Part shown: positions 30,598-40,432 of the stretch, one piece after another
Layout: every line of letters begins with the position of its first letter
Position numbering within the stretch: position 1 is the stretch's first letter
Source of the DNA: Arion vulgaris
Lineage: Eukaryota > Mollusca > Gastropoda > Stylommatophora > Arionidae
Reading direction: 5' to 3'
Assembly: GCA_020796225.1 (NCBI GenBank)
Contig: CM036762.1
Span: 56,321,740-56,385,739 of the forward strand
Length of the DNA stretch: 64,000 nt
Translations under genes and position numbers: made by a program
Notes under the pieces: generated by a model
What the model was told of the DNA's origin: nothing
Seen by the model: only the letters and a program-made list of their open reading frames with translations
Databases searched by the model: none

Positions 30598-31052
30598 TAG
30601 TCCCAGAGTGACGTGGGCATAGTCACGTAATGGCGTGGGCATAGTCACGTAATGGCGTGGGCATAGTCACGTAATGGCGTGGGCATAGTCACGTAATGGC
30701 GTGGGCATAGTCACGTAATGGCGTGGGCATAGTCACGTAATGGCGTGGGCATAGTCACGTAATGGCGTGGGCATAGTCACGTAATGGCGTGGGCATAGTC
30801 ACGTAATGGCGTGGGCATAGTCACGTAATGACGTGGGCATAGTCACGTAATGGCGTGGGCATAGTCACGTAATGGCGTGGGCATAGTCACGTAATGGCGT
30901 GAGCATAGTCACGTAATGGCGTGGGCATAGTCACGTAATGGCGTGGGCATAGTCACGTAATGGCGTGGGCATAGTCACGTAATGGCGTGGGCATGGTCAC
31001 GTAATGGCGTGGGCATGGTCACGTAATGGCGTGGGCATAGTCACGTTGGGTC
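30598..31052. repeat. Near-perfect 22-bp minisatellite, ~20 copies
   Basis: Unit gtcacgtaatggcgtgggca plus ta. Each unit contains cacg-taatgg-cgtg, a 4-bp inverted repeat with two CpGs. Only a few single-base variants (gagcata, gcatggtc, aatgacg). The last units drift (gttgggtcgtggg). Confidence 0.97.
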
Positions 31053-31089
31053 GTGGGCATATTCATCTTGTTTCGTCAGTCTTTGATAC

Positions 31090-31352
31090 AGTCACACCCG
31101 TGTGATGCCGGGGCCCAAGGAAGCAAAAATAGTACCTCTGCGATCTGCAAGGCATGTTGTAAGAGGCGATTGATGTAGGACCCTAGGAAGCTACCTAGTA
31201 AATAAAAAAGCATCGCAGAAATCGAATGTGCTGGCCTACTTGTAGGCGTACAACTGTCACAACGTGCAATCGCTCCTAGGCTCAGATTACATACAAATCA
31301 TAAAGATTGGTTAACAAGTGGTCGATATGGAGCGCTCGAAGAAGAAGAAGAT
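31090..31352 (+). mobile_element. REP-1, full length
   Basis: Runs from cacccgtgtgatgccgggg through ttgtaagaggcgattgatg, cctaggaagctacctag, gcctacttgtaggcg and aatcgctcctaggctcaga to gaagaagaagaagatg. This copy shows the whole ~260-bp element. Confidence 0.92.
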
Positions 31353-31500
31353 GAAACAGTCAAGTTTCTCATCCAGCAGTTACGTAGTAAAAGTTAATTG
31401 CATATCCTTTACAGGACTTTGCGAATCAACCCCAACTTTTAACACTGTTTGTGATTTTTCTAGGCATTATTACGTTCAGCAGTTTTCATTGCTTTCTGAA
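31353..31500. other. No recognised feature
   Basis: Unrecognised sequence; may be the body of the SINE whose head follows. Confidence 0.35.
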
Positions 31501-31634
31501 CGGGCGGAGCCATCGTCCTTTTGTAAAAATCCACGCGAAACAAGTTGCAACAAAATTATGCGCAGCGTGATTCGAACTCAGAACGTCGGGGTTAATAGAC
31601 GAGTCACTATCCCTTAAGCCACAGACGCCACAAA
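31500..31634 (-). mobile_element. tRNA-derived SINE head (SINE-I)
   Basis: The reverse complement has an A box (tggcttaagggatagtg) and a B box (gagttcgaatcac). The body continues with gtttcgcgtggatttttac. Single copy here. Confidence 0.6.
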
Positions 31635-31684
31635 GAGTTGATTCAAATCTTCGAGTGCACAGTCAAATATCGGGGTTATTGCTA

Positions 31685-32335
31685 GATCTCATAGTCAGAC
31701 TCTAATCAAGCTAATCCTTTCTCTACCTGGCTAATATTAAAACAATTTTTTTTTTTTTTTTTCCGCTTTCAACTCAGACGAAGTTTCATCTCTGAAACTG
31801 AATTTTGCGTGAAAATCCGTTTTCCAATTTCTTACAATGGCAGCAGCGTGCACATTGTAAATTACTTACACTGGCAGCCGTGTGCTCAATGTACTCGTAA
31901 TTAGTATTCCCTCGCCATACAGGCAGATTTTCTCCGACTTCAGAGGTACTCACTCACGTTATCGTCCTGAGTAAGACCAGGGGACTCGAACAAATGCCGG
32001 ACAGTAGGTTCGAACCCGAGCTATGAGGCGTCTCACAGCTAGCAGGCCGAGCTACTATCAACTACTCTAGGCAGTCCCCCAAAAACCATATCTCATAACC
32101 AGGCAGAAACCAAGCTAATCCTTTCTCTGCCTGGTTAATATTATAATCATATCTCATAACCAGGCAGAAAACAACTAATCCTTTCTCTGCCTGGTTAATA
32201 TTAAAACCAGATCTCATAACCAGGCAGAAACCAAGTTAATCCTTTCCCCGGCTGGTTAATATTATAACCATATCTCATAACCAGGCAGAAACCAAGCTAA
32301 TTCTTTCCCCGGCAGGTTATCATTCGTTTCCTTGT
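31685..32335. repeat. ~60-bp minisatellite interrupted by SINE-E
   Basis: Unit catatctcataaccaggcag plus aaaccaagctaatcctttctctgcctggttaatatta. One diverged unit lies before the SINE (31685-31740) and four after it. Each unit has an 11-bp inverted repeat aaccaggcaga / tctgcctggtt. Confidence 0.88.
31741..32077 (-). mobile_element. SINE-E inserted in the minisatellite
   Basis: Poly-T at the left is the tail in reverse. The head at the right carries aggttcgaacccgag (B box) and gccgagctactatca. The body matches the copy at 12462 closely. A short aaaac is repeated at both edges. Confidence 0.9.
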
Positions 32336-32890
32336 TTCATAATTATATATGATTAATACAATATTATTCGCGAAAACACATTCAAACTTATTTCTTATGC
32401 AAGTCTTTAGTATGCTCTTCCTGACCTATTACAGCTGGGCGCATTCTTAAATGTCCTACAATGTGAGATTTTTCACTAAGGTGCTGCCACTGTAAACAAA
32501 AATTTACAACTTTTGTGCGGAAATTGTCCTAATAGATGGCGACAAGAAAAGACAAAATGGCTAGAAATGTGTGCAGGTAGACGGGTCTTGCTGAACAGAT
32601 TAACAGGTTTGTATTGTCGTCTGGTGCCCATGATGGTCGTTGGATCTACTCAGGTTACCAAGAGACCTACCTGAGCGTTCTGCGTCAGGCGCTATTCACA
32701 GGCTGACTGGCGACTAGAAGAGTGAGTAGGTGGGAATCGAACAATCGGTGAGGGAAATAATGAATGAGAGGTTGCATACTTCTGTGAGGTTTTATTTTCC
32801 CTTTTCTTTTCCTTTTTTTTAAAGAAGGAAAACCAAAAACAAGAGGAGCTCGTTTTTGTTCTAACTTGTGAAATTTCTTTCAAAAATGTT
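32336..32890. other. No recognised gene
   Basis: Unrecognised, with a poly-T/purine-rich tract around 32800-32840. An 83-codon Lys/Glu-rich minus-strand frame at 32692-32943 overlaps the REP-1 tail and is not credible as a gene. Confidence 0.4.
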
Positions 32891-32892
32891 CT

Positions 32893-33168
32893 CCAAAATA
32901 GTTCTTCTTCTTCTTTTTCCCTTTTACGCTCTATGTCGATCACTTGTTAACCACTCTTGGAATTTGTATGTGATCAGAGCCTAAGAGTAATTGTACGTTG
33001 TGCCAGTTATGCGCTTACAAGTAGGTCTACACATCAGATTTCTGCGACGCTTTTTATTTACTAGGGTAGCTTCACTACGCCCCTACCTCAATCGCCTCTT
33101 ACAACAGTCTTACAGGTGCAGTGTTGCTATTCTTTGCTCCCCTTGAGAGCCTCGGTAACACACCAGCG
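32893..33168 (-). mobile_element. REP-1, full length
   Basis: The reverse complement of the standard element: (GAA)n tail at left, aagtaggtctac, agcttcactacgcccc, caatcgcctcttacaac and gctccccttgagagcctcgg at right. Confidence 0.9.
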
Positions 33169-33284
33169 TCGGAAATAGTTAACACGCATATTTGGGGTTC
33201 CATTTGAAGACGCTCGATAATAGGTTCTAGCCGATGAGAAAAACAAATTCCTACAATAAATTTGTATAATAATAATTCCTCTCG

Positions 33285-33432
33285 TACCTTTATACGTTAC
33301 ATAGGGCCTGCAAGTAATTTCTCCATACCGCTCTATCCTGGGCAACTCGCTCAATCTCCTCCATGGAACTGAGACCGATATTTCCTGCCTCTCTCAGCAA
33401 AGTTCGCTTCAGGGTCTCCTTAGGTCGACCAA
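33285..33432 (-). pseudogene. LINE-A 3' terminal fragment
   Basis: The minus strand reads GRPKETLKRTLLREAGNIGL, then EEIERVAQDRAVWRN, the same end as 14815-14940 (GRPRETLKRTLLREART, EDIKRVSQDRAVWRN). Only the last ~45 codons plus a bit of 3' UTR. Confidence 0.82.
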
Positions 33433-33660
33433 TAATAATAAATTGGTGTAGTTTCCAGATAATTTATATTTCTGTTGCCTTCGTTGTTATTCATGGCTTC
33501 TTTTCGCTGTAATCATTATTTTTGACTTTTTTCGACGATATCGTTATTTGTGGCTTCTTTTCGATGTAATCGTTATTTGTATCAGTTAGTGTGTCATTAT
33601 TTGACGTGTATGCGATACAACTAAACAGAAGCCCTTAGTAAAAAAGCAAATCATTTTTAT
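33433..33660. repeat. Partial ~50-bp repeats in AT-rich sequence
   Basis: tggcttcttttcg(a/c)tgtaatc.ttattt occurs twice between 33491 and 33580 (period ~54). Otherwise unrecognised. Confidence 0.6.
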
Positions 33661-33699
33661 CAAAAGAACTTTACTCAAGTAGTATGATGTTGTAGTAGT

Positions 33700-33975
33700 C
33701 ATATTGGTAATGATAGTAGTAGTAGTAGATGTGACTGTGGTGGTGGTTGCAGTTGCAGTAGTAGTAGATGTAACGGTGGTGGTGGTTGCGAGGTTGTAGT
33801 AGATGTGACTGTGGTGGTGGTTGCAGTTGCAGTTGTGTAGATGTAACGGTGGTTAGGTAGTAGGTTGGTTGGTGGTTGCAGTTGCAGTGTAGTAGAGTGA
33901 GGTGGTGGTGGTTGCAGTAGTAGTAGATGTGAGGGTGGTGGTGGTTGCAGTTGTAGTAAGTAGTAGTACGATGTG
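33700..33975. repeat. GTA/GTG-rich minisatellite
   Basis: Irregular units such as gatgtgactgtggtggtggt followed by tgcagttgcagtagtagta, ~6 copies. Confidence 0.9.
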
Positions 33976-33979
33976 CTGA

Positions 33980-34110
33980 AACCTACAAATCTGGTCTGGT
34001 TAGAGCGGTCAGATCAGATCGGGAGAAAACCGAGGGAGGTTGCGGTGATACGTAATAAATTGGCGTTTAAGGACAAAGACACGTATGTATGGTATCACAT
34101 AAGCAAGCAA
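33980..34110. repeat. REP-3-like block
   Basis: Resembles 26915-27040 (gtcagatcagatcgggagaa, gggaggttgcggtga, followed by ggtatcacataag vs gagtattacataag). Two copies in the window. Family not recognised. Confidence 0.5.
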
Positions 34111-34121
34111 AAATAAAAATA

Positions 34122-34465
34122 AGAGTAAGTAGTAGTAGTAGTAGTTGTAGTAGTAGTAATAGTAGTAGTAGTAGCGATAGTAGTAACAGTAGTAGTAGCA
34201 GTTGCAGTAGTAGTAGAACCATAGTAGTAATAAGACAGTTGCAGTGGCTGCAAAGGTAGTAGAAGTGGTAGTAGTAGCGATAGTCGTGGTGGTTGCAGTA
34301 GTATGTAATGGTGATGACGGTAGTAGTAGTAGTTGTAATATTAGTAGTAGTCATCACAGCAAACACAGCAGTAGCAGTAGTCGTGGTAGTAATTGGAGTA
34401 GTAGTAGTAATCGTAGTAGTAGTAATAGTAGTAGTAGTAGAAGCGATGGCGGAGTATCAGTTAGT
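34122..34465. repeat. (GTA)n-rich microsatellite region
   Basis: Long imperfect GTA/GTC tract. Ser-rich and Val-rich open frames over it on the plus strand, and a Leu-rich one on the minus strand, are simply the triplet repeat. Confidence 0.95.
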
Positions 34466-34547
34466 CATTGTTGCTGTGGTCATGAGGAAAGCAGCATATA
34501 TATGTGACCACAATACATATATACAATTTATATATATATATATATAT

Positions 34548-35140
34548 GTATGATGTCATCTACGGGGATACAGCGCCAGAAATTCCACACAGAATCGCAT
34601 TGGCATCAAGTGCTTTTAACAAATTGTCAAATATATGGAAGTCCAATTCACTCAGCAAGAACTTAAAATTAAAGATCATTAACTCTTGTGTGATTCCAGT
34701 ATTAACTTATGGATGCGAGAGTTGGAAAGCAACAAAAGCTCTAGAAAGAAAATTAGATAACTTTGAGAATAAATGTCTTAGAAGAATACTGAACCTCAAA
34801 TGGTCAGATTTCAGACCCAATACACAATAAGACAAGAGACCAAGCAAGAAAATGTATCAAATTTTATAAGAAAGCGCCGCTGGAACTACATCGGCCACAC
34901 ACTTAGAATGGATGAGAGAAGACTCCCTTACCAATCCCTCATATGGACACCAGAGGGGAAAAGAAAACGAGGAAGACCAAGAGAGACTCTGCGTAGAACC
35001 ATCACCAGAGAAAGCTCAACGATGGGCCTAGTAAACATTAAAGACTTAAAACAAATAGCAACGAACCGCGGACATGGAGAGCTATGACCTCTGCCCTATG
35101 CGCCGCCCACAGGCCCAAGAGGAAAGACTAACTAATATAT
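34548..35140 (+). mobile_element. Young 5'-truncated LINE-G copy
   Basis: Nearly identical to 51358-51950. Reads IALASSAFNKLSNIWKSNSL, CVIPVLTYGCESWKATKALE, CLRRILNLKWSDF, then after a one-base loss RKRRWNYIGHTLRMDERRLP, GRPRETLRRTIT and the end of the ORF. The 3' tail is actaactaa. The flanks carry AT-rich tatatatatatatgta on both sides, a likely target duplication in a (TA)n site. The RT domain is missing by 5' truncation. Confidence 0.9.
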
Positions 35141-35149
35141 ATATATATG

Positions 35150-35300
35150 TAAGAGAGACTAAGCAGGGCAGGGGGCAGTGATAATAAGGACAGCAATCTT
35201 CACGCAAAAAATCAATCAGAATTGACATACCGGGTGCCCTGGCAACTCCTGAATTCATAGCAGCTAACACAAGAAGAGAAAGAATAAGGAAACACTAAGC
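35150..35300 (+). repeat. REP-4 copy
   Basis: Shares tcacgcaaaaaatcaatcag and ctgaattcat with 28600-28690. The SINE-E-like ttcacgcaaaaa core is present. Confidence 0.55.
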
Positions 35301-35456
35301 AATTAAAGATATGTTCGGAGAGATGGGAAGTTCAAAAATCAAATAATAAACAAAATTAGATATTTTAATCTGCGTTATTGCGCAGTAAAAAAAACTAGAT
35401 GGATTGCAAATGATAGAAGTTAGGTAGTGTTTGGTGTGTTCAAACTATCGACATTA
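35301..35456. other. No recognised feature
   Basis: Unique AT-rich sequence. Confidence 0.35.
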
Positions 35457-35464
35457 CTCTATAA

Positions 35465-35885
35465 CAGCGTTTCTCAAGTGAGCTACCGCCAGCTGAAGCC
35501 TCAACATGACTCTATAACAGCGTTTCTCAGTGAGCGGTACGCCCCATGCTGAAGCTCCAAGGGGACGATGGTGGGTTCAGAAGCATTTAGGAGGGAATTT
35601 TTTCGAGATGTTTCGATTGAATAATCATTAAAAATTTGAATTCTGCATATTTATTCACCCTATGCCCGTTTTACACGATACATTTTTTCATCAATTTTTC
35701 TATTTCATGTATAATCATTTGAAAATTGACCATGTATGACAGAAATATATATCAATTTTTCATGTCAAAGAAAAAATAGAGCATGTTGTAAATATGTGGA
35801 AGGGGCGTTATAATGTGGAAGGGGGCGTTACAAAGTTTATATTGTGCAAAGTGGGCGGTGGGCCGAAAAAGTTTGGGAATCTATG
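35465..35885. mobile_element. hAT-type MITE with duplicated left end
   Basis: Outer left end cagcgtttctcaagtg at 35465 with ctctataa before it. A second left end, again preceded by ctctataa, starts at 35518. The right end is gtttgggaatctatg at 35885, followed by ctctatat. The outer pair gives a 7/8-bp target duplication. The 53-bp left-end repeat includes the target sequence. Confidence 0.92.
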
Positions 35886-35893
35886 CTCTATAT

Positions 35894-36009
35894 CGACATG
35901 ACAAATCAGATTTATCCACACGATCAGATTTGGACAATAGACTGGTAACTTGTCTGTTATTTTTATTTTTGGCATTTTAGAAAATTCACTTTTATTTATT
36001 ATGTCATTA
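35894..36009. other. No recognised feature
   Basis: Unique AT-rich spacer between the MITE and the next array. Confidence 0.35.
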
Positions 36010-36895
36010 TAGTAGCATCTATTCTCTGTCAATATATAGAGTATCATTCTCGTCAATATATAGCAGTATCTATTCTCTGTCAATATATATATAGCAGTAT
36101 CTATTCTCTGTCAATATATAGCAGTATCTATTCTCTGTCAATATATATATAGCAGTATCTCTTCTGTCAATATATATATAGCAGTATCTATTCTCTGTCA
36201 ATATATATATATAGCAGTATCTCTTCTCTGTCAATATATATATAGCAGTATCTCTTCTCTGTCAATATATATATAGCAGTATCTCTTCTCTGTCAATATA
36301 TATATAGCAGTATCTCTTCTCTGTCAATATATATATATAGCAGTATCTCTTCTCTGTCAATATATATATAGCAGTATCTCTCTCTGTCAATATATATATA
36401 GCAGTATCTCTCTCTGTCAATATATATAAGATATCTCTTCTCTGTCAATATATATATAGCAGTATCTCTTCTGTCAATATATATATAGCAGTATCTCTTC
36501 TCTGTCAATATATATATAGCAGTATCTCTTCTGTCAATATATATAGCAGTATCTCTTCTCTGTCAATATATATATATAGCAGTATCTCTTCTCTGTCAAT
36601 ATATATATATAGCAGTATCTCTTCTCTGTCAATATATATATAGCAGTATCTCTTCTCTGTCAATATATATATAGCAGTATCTCTTCTCTGTCAATATATA
36701 TATAGCAGTATCTCTTCTCTGTCAATATATATAGCAGTATCTCTTGTCATATATATAGCAGTATCTCTTCTCTGTCAATATATATATGCAGTATCTCTCT
36801 CTGTCAATATATATAGCAGTATCTCTTCTCTGTCAATATATATATATAGCAGTATCTCTTCTCTGTCAATATATATATAGCATAGTATCTATCTC
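36010..36895. repeat. AT-rich minisatellite, ~31-bp unit, ~28 copies
   Basis: Unit gcagtatctcttctctgtca plus atatatatata, with length polymorphism in the (AT)n part. Diverged units lie at the left edge (36010-36130, using tattctctgtc). Confidence 0.95.
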
Positions 36896-36924
36896 TGTTA
36901 TCATGGAATAGTATCTTGTCTCAT

Positions 36925-37085
36925 TCAACAAGATGGTGTATCAGAATCCTGTCAAAAAGTTAAAATAACTATCACCCAGGCTACTAGAACAGTGAAAACA
37001 ATCAAACAGAAAGCCACGACACTGGGCAACAACCTGGTAACAGTGTAATAGCAAAAGAAGAAACCAGCATATTGTACTGTAGCTA
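36925..37085 (+). pseudogene. LINE-B 3' end
   Basis: Matches the LINE-B terminus: agaatcctgtcaaaa, taactatcacccaggctact, acgacactgggcaacaacct and gcaaaagaagaa tail. Parallel to 42810-42930. No continuous frame. Confidence 0.8.
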
Positions 37086-37277
37086 GAGACAATAGTCATG
37101 TCATCAAATAAGTCTCATACTCTCAACGGACTGTGCATGAATGTAATGAGGAGATCACATCTATTCAGAAGCGGATCCACATACTAACACGTGACAGATG
37201 GATGCTGTATGCATGATAAGAGAGAAGCACAGCTTATGACAATAGTAAAATATGCCATTCTCTATTTAAACTAAAAG
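37086..37277. other. No recognised feature
   Basis: Unique sequence. Confidence 0.35.
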
Positions 37278-37543
37278 CATCGCCGTGTGTTGTCTGGGTT
37301 CGCAAGAGGGACAAAATATAGGTATAGTAACACAGCTACCTACAAGGTATGTCGTAAGATGCGACTGAGGTAGGGGCCTATGGAAGCTACACTAGTAAAT
37401 TAAAGCATCGCAGAAATCGGATGTGCAGGTCTACTTGTAGGCGCATAACTGACGCGACATACAATCGCTCTTAGGATCAGATAACATACAAATCACAAAG
37501 AGATTTAGCAAGTGGTCGATATGGAGCTTTCGAAGAAGAAGAA
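37278..37543 (+). mobile_element. REP-1, first of a tandem pair
   Basis: Standard element order: gtgttgtctgggttcgc, gtcgtaagatgcgactgag, aagctacactagtaaa, gtctacttgtaggcg and a gaagaagaagaag tail. Confidence 0.9.
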
Positions 37544-37555
37544 GAGACTTAAAGC

Positions 37556-37800
37556 ATCGTTGTATGTTGCCGTGACTCGCATGGGGAGCAAAGAATAGTA
37601 ACACAGCAACCTACAAGGCAGGTCGTAAGAGGCGACTGAGGTAGGGTCTCGAAATCTCCTCGTCACAGAAATCGGATGTGCAGGTCTACTTGTAGGTGCA
37701 TAGCTGGCACAACGTACAATCGCTCTTAGGATCAGATAACATATACATCACAAAGAGTGGTTTAACAAGTGGTCGCTATGGAGCGTTCAAAAATGAAGAC
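37556..37800 (+). mobile_element. REP-1, second of a tandem pair
   Basis: Starts 12 bp after the previous copy's tail: gtatgttgccgtgactcgc, gtcgtaagaggcgactgagg, with the aagctac..ctagtaaat hairpin block deleted, gtctacttgtaggtg, cttaggatcagataacata. It shares the atcagataaca variant with its neighbour, so the pair may have arisen by local duplication. Confidence 0.88.
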
Positions 37801-38470
37801 TAAAAGCATAATCTCACCTACATCCATCGTAATGAAACTGGCCAGGACAGCGTCGTGTAGCTTGACTAATCCGTTGGTCAGTACATACAAGAGACTAGTT
37901 TACAAGCCTGCTAGCAAGCCAGGCATAAACGTTGCTCTTTATCAAAATCGCCCACGATTATTCTAAATAGTAAATATTTATTATTTGTTCTGTCACAAAA
38001 GTTGAGAACTTGGACCCGAATCACAACAGCTACACACGTGATGCCACCACAGATTTGAATGAATGAATGAAGGCGGAGTAGGAATTTATGCTAGCGGCAG
38101 CACACCGTGCAAAGACACTGCAGCGTGCGCAACTGAATGAATGTGAATATCTGCAGGCTGGCATACGTACATACATTCTCATGGCGAGGTTTACCATCTC
38201 AGTTGCCACAATACGCCTCGTGGAACCTAGATTGTTCACCCATTTCTTCACGTATCTTAATAAGTATATGGGCGTGAGAGGAATATTTTGAAAATCAGCT
38301 GAAAATAGGATAAGTGTTTTTGAATATAAATGTTATTGAAGTGTTCTCAAAATGTCACGGACAGGGACACAAATAAACTTATAATAAATATATACAACAA
38401 GAAATGACAAATGCAGACAGATGGTTGATGACGAAAATAAGGTTGAGAAAAGTAATGTATTTTCGATGTA
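37801..38470. other. No recognised gene
   Basis: Unique sequence of mixed composition. 38030-38290 is less AT-rich and carries two opposing open frames (67-73 codons) of no known family. Confidence 0.4.
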
Positions 38471-38475
38471 GATAC

Positions 38476-39395
38476 AAGAGATAGTTAAAGATAGGAAGAT
38501 CTGGCAGGAGTTGGTTGAAGGTCTATGCACATAGATAGTTAAAGATCGGAAGATCTGGCAGGAGTTGGTTGAAGGTCTAAGCACAGAGATAGTTAAAGAT
38601 AGGAAGATCTGGCAGGAGTTGGTTGAAGGTCTATGCACAGAGATAGTTAAAGATAGGAAGATCTGGCAGGAGTTGGTTGAAGGTCTATGCACATAGATAG
38701 TTAAAGATCGGAAGATCTGGCAGGTTGGTTGAAGTCTAGCACAGAGATAGTTAAAGATAGGAAGATCTGGCAGGAGTTGGTTGAAGGTCTATGCACAGAG
38801 ATAGTTAAAGATCAGGAAGATCTGGCAGGAGTTGGTTGAAGGTCTAAGCACAAGAGATAGTTAAAGATAGGAAGATCTGGCAGGAGTTGGTTGAAGGTCT
38901 ATGCACATAGATAGTTAAAGATCGGAAGATCTGGCAGGAGTTGGTTGAAGGTCTAAGCACAGAGATAGTTAAAGATAGGAAGATCTGGCAGGAGTTGGTT
39001 GAAGGTCTATGCACAGAGATAGTTAAAGATAGGAAGATCTGGCAGGAGTTGGTTGAAAGTCTATGCACAGAGATAGCTAAAGATAGGAAGACCTGGCAGG
39101 AGCTGGTCGAAGGTATATGCCCATAGATATCTAAAGATAGCAAGACCTGGCAGGAGATGGTCGAAGGTTTATGCCCATAGACATCTAAAGATAGCAAGAC
39201 CTGGCAGGAGTTGGTCGAATATCTATGTCCCGAGATAGCTAAAGATAGCAAGACATGACAGGAGTTGGTCGAATATCTATGTCCCGAGATAGCTAAAGAT
39301 AGCAAGACCTGGCAGGAGTTGGTCGAAGGTCTTTGTCCCGAGATAGCTAAAGATAGCAAGACCTGACAGGAGTTGGTTAAAGGCATATGCCTCAA
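38476..39395 (+). repeat. 54-bp minisatellite derived from a LINE C-terminus, ~17 copies
   Basis: In the plus frame each unit encodes EIVKDRKIWQELVEGLCT. Eleven of 18 residues match the LINE C-terminal block read on the minus strand near 50700-50760 (EIARDRRTWHKLVKGLCS). The array is therefore in-frame expansion of LINE ORF2 sequence. Units from 39060 on are a distinct variant group (agcaagacctgg). Stops and indels break the frame several times. Confidence 0.93.
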
Positions 39396-39520
39396 CCGGA
39401 GTTAATAAGGTACGAGAATGTTTAGCTCATATTTATGTGTGGTTTACTTCCTTGTGTTAGAAATGTATGATGTCAGCATGTGTCATGTCTACAGTCATAA
39501 GTGTTAGCATACTAATACCA
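39396..39520. other. No recognised feature
   Basis: Unique sequence. Confidence 0.35.
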
Positions 39521-39524
39521 ATAC

Positions 39525-39670
39525 TAGCCGTCCATCGCACACTGTGCTGACAACAGTCTCAAACGTGTCCTGTCGCACCTCTCTGGTGTGTGCGGAGGTG
39601 ACTGTAAAGTCCAATCCTCGAATACAATCCCCTACCACATCAGCATGATCACAGCCATAAGTGTTTGGAC
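39525..39670 (-). pseudogene. LINE-Z zinc-knuckle end
   Basis: The reverse complement matches the C-terminal finger region of 9225-9350: gattggacttacagtcacct-like text, ccgcacacaccagagagg and a gtgcgatggacggc end. Only the end of the finger block is readable. Confidence 0.8.
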
Positions 39671-39864
39671 ACTAGTTGGAGAGTGATCGCAAAATCAACC
39701 ATACTGGTTCTCCACCAAGTTCTCAATGTACCGCAGGGTTGGCAACACCGGTTCTGTGTCAAACTGTACGGACTTTACGGAACCTGTAACTAAACAATCT
39801 ACTTCTTTTCTTTCTACAACCCCCACCCCACTCCAATACGGCTTCATCTTTCTTCTCCGTCTCT
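39671..39864. other. No recognised feature
   Basis: Unique sequence. Confidence 0.35.
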
Positions 39865-40187
39865 CTCATCATCATCATCAAATAGCTTGTCCTGAGCAGA
39901 ACTTTCCTACCCCAACAGTCCTTCGAAATGTTCCCTCTTTTAGGCTAGATGTTCCGTCTCTGCGTCCGTCATGCTCAAATCATCAGTTACATCCTACATC
40001 CATCTTCTCCGTGGTCTTCCACTTCTCTACTTTCCCGGATGCCTTTTTACATTATGGTCTTCTCCAACCCTTCATCTATCTTTATGTGTCCAAAATACTT
40101 CAATTTTCTTATTATCTGTAGCATCAGCCAGTTTTTTTGATTTTGAGCCCCCCTTGGATAGATCTATTTGTTTTCTTCTCTGTGCAT

Positions 40188-40395
40188 GGTATTTTTTTTT
40201 CCGATCCAGAAGCACTTGAGGTGAAAGCTCTTCGGCGCTCGGTGTCATGGACATCGTAACCCTTCGGTTCGGTGCCACGAACACCGTAAATCTGTGGAAT
40301 CTGTGGCTTTTTCTGCTATCCGCGGAATTGAACCCGCACACACAGAGGGATAGTCACCCGTAGTCCAACGCGCTACCAACACGCTGGGCTGATAT
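40188..40395 (-). mobile_element. SINE-C inserted in LINE-D
   Basis: Poly-T at left. The body has ccgatccagaagcacttgag and ggtgtcatggacatcgtaac; the head has gaattgaacccgc (B box in reverse) and agtccaacgcgctacc (A box in reverse). It matches 43604-43800 closely. No clear target duplication. Confidence 0.9.
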
Positions 40396-40432
40396 AAGGA
40401 ATACCCTTCTCTACCACTTATTTTATTCTTTC

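Noticed and set aside
34067..34553. Ser-, Val- or Leu-rich open frames
   Set aside because: They are translations of a (GTA)n microsatellite in different frames.
38844..39395. 183-codon minus-strand Ser-rich open frame
   Set aside because: Antisense reading of the 54-bp array whose sense frame is LINE-derived.
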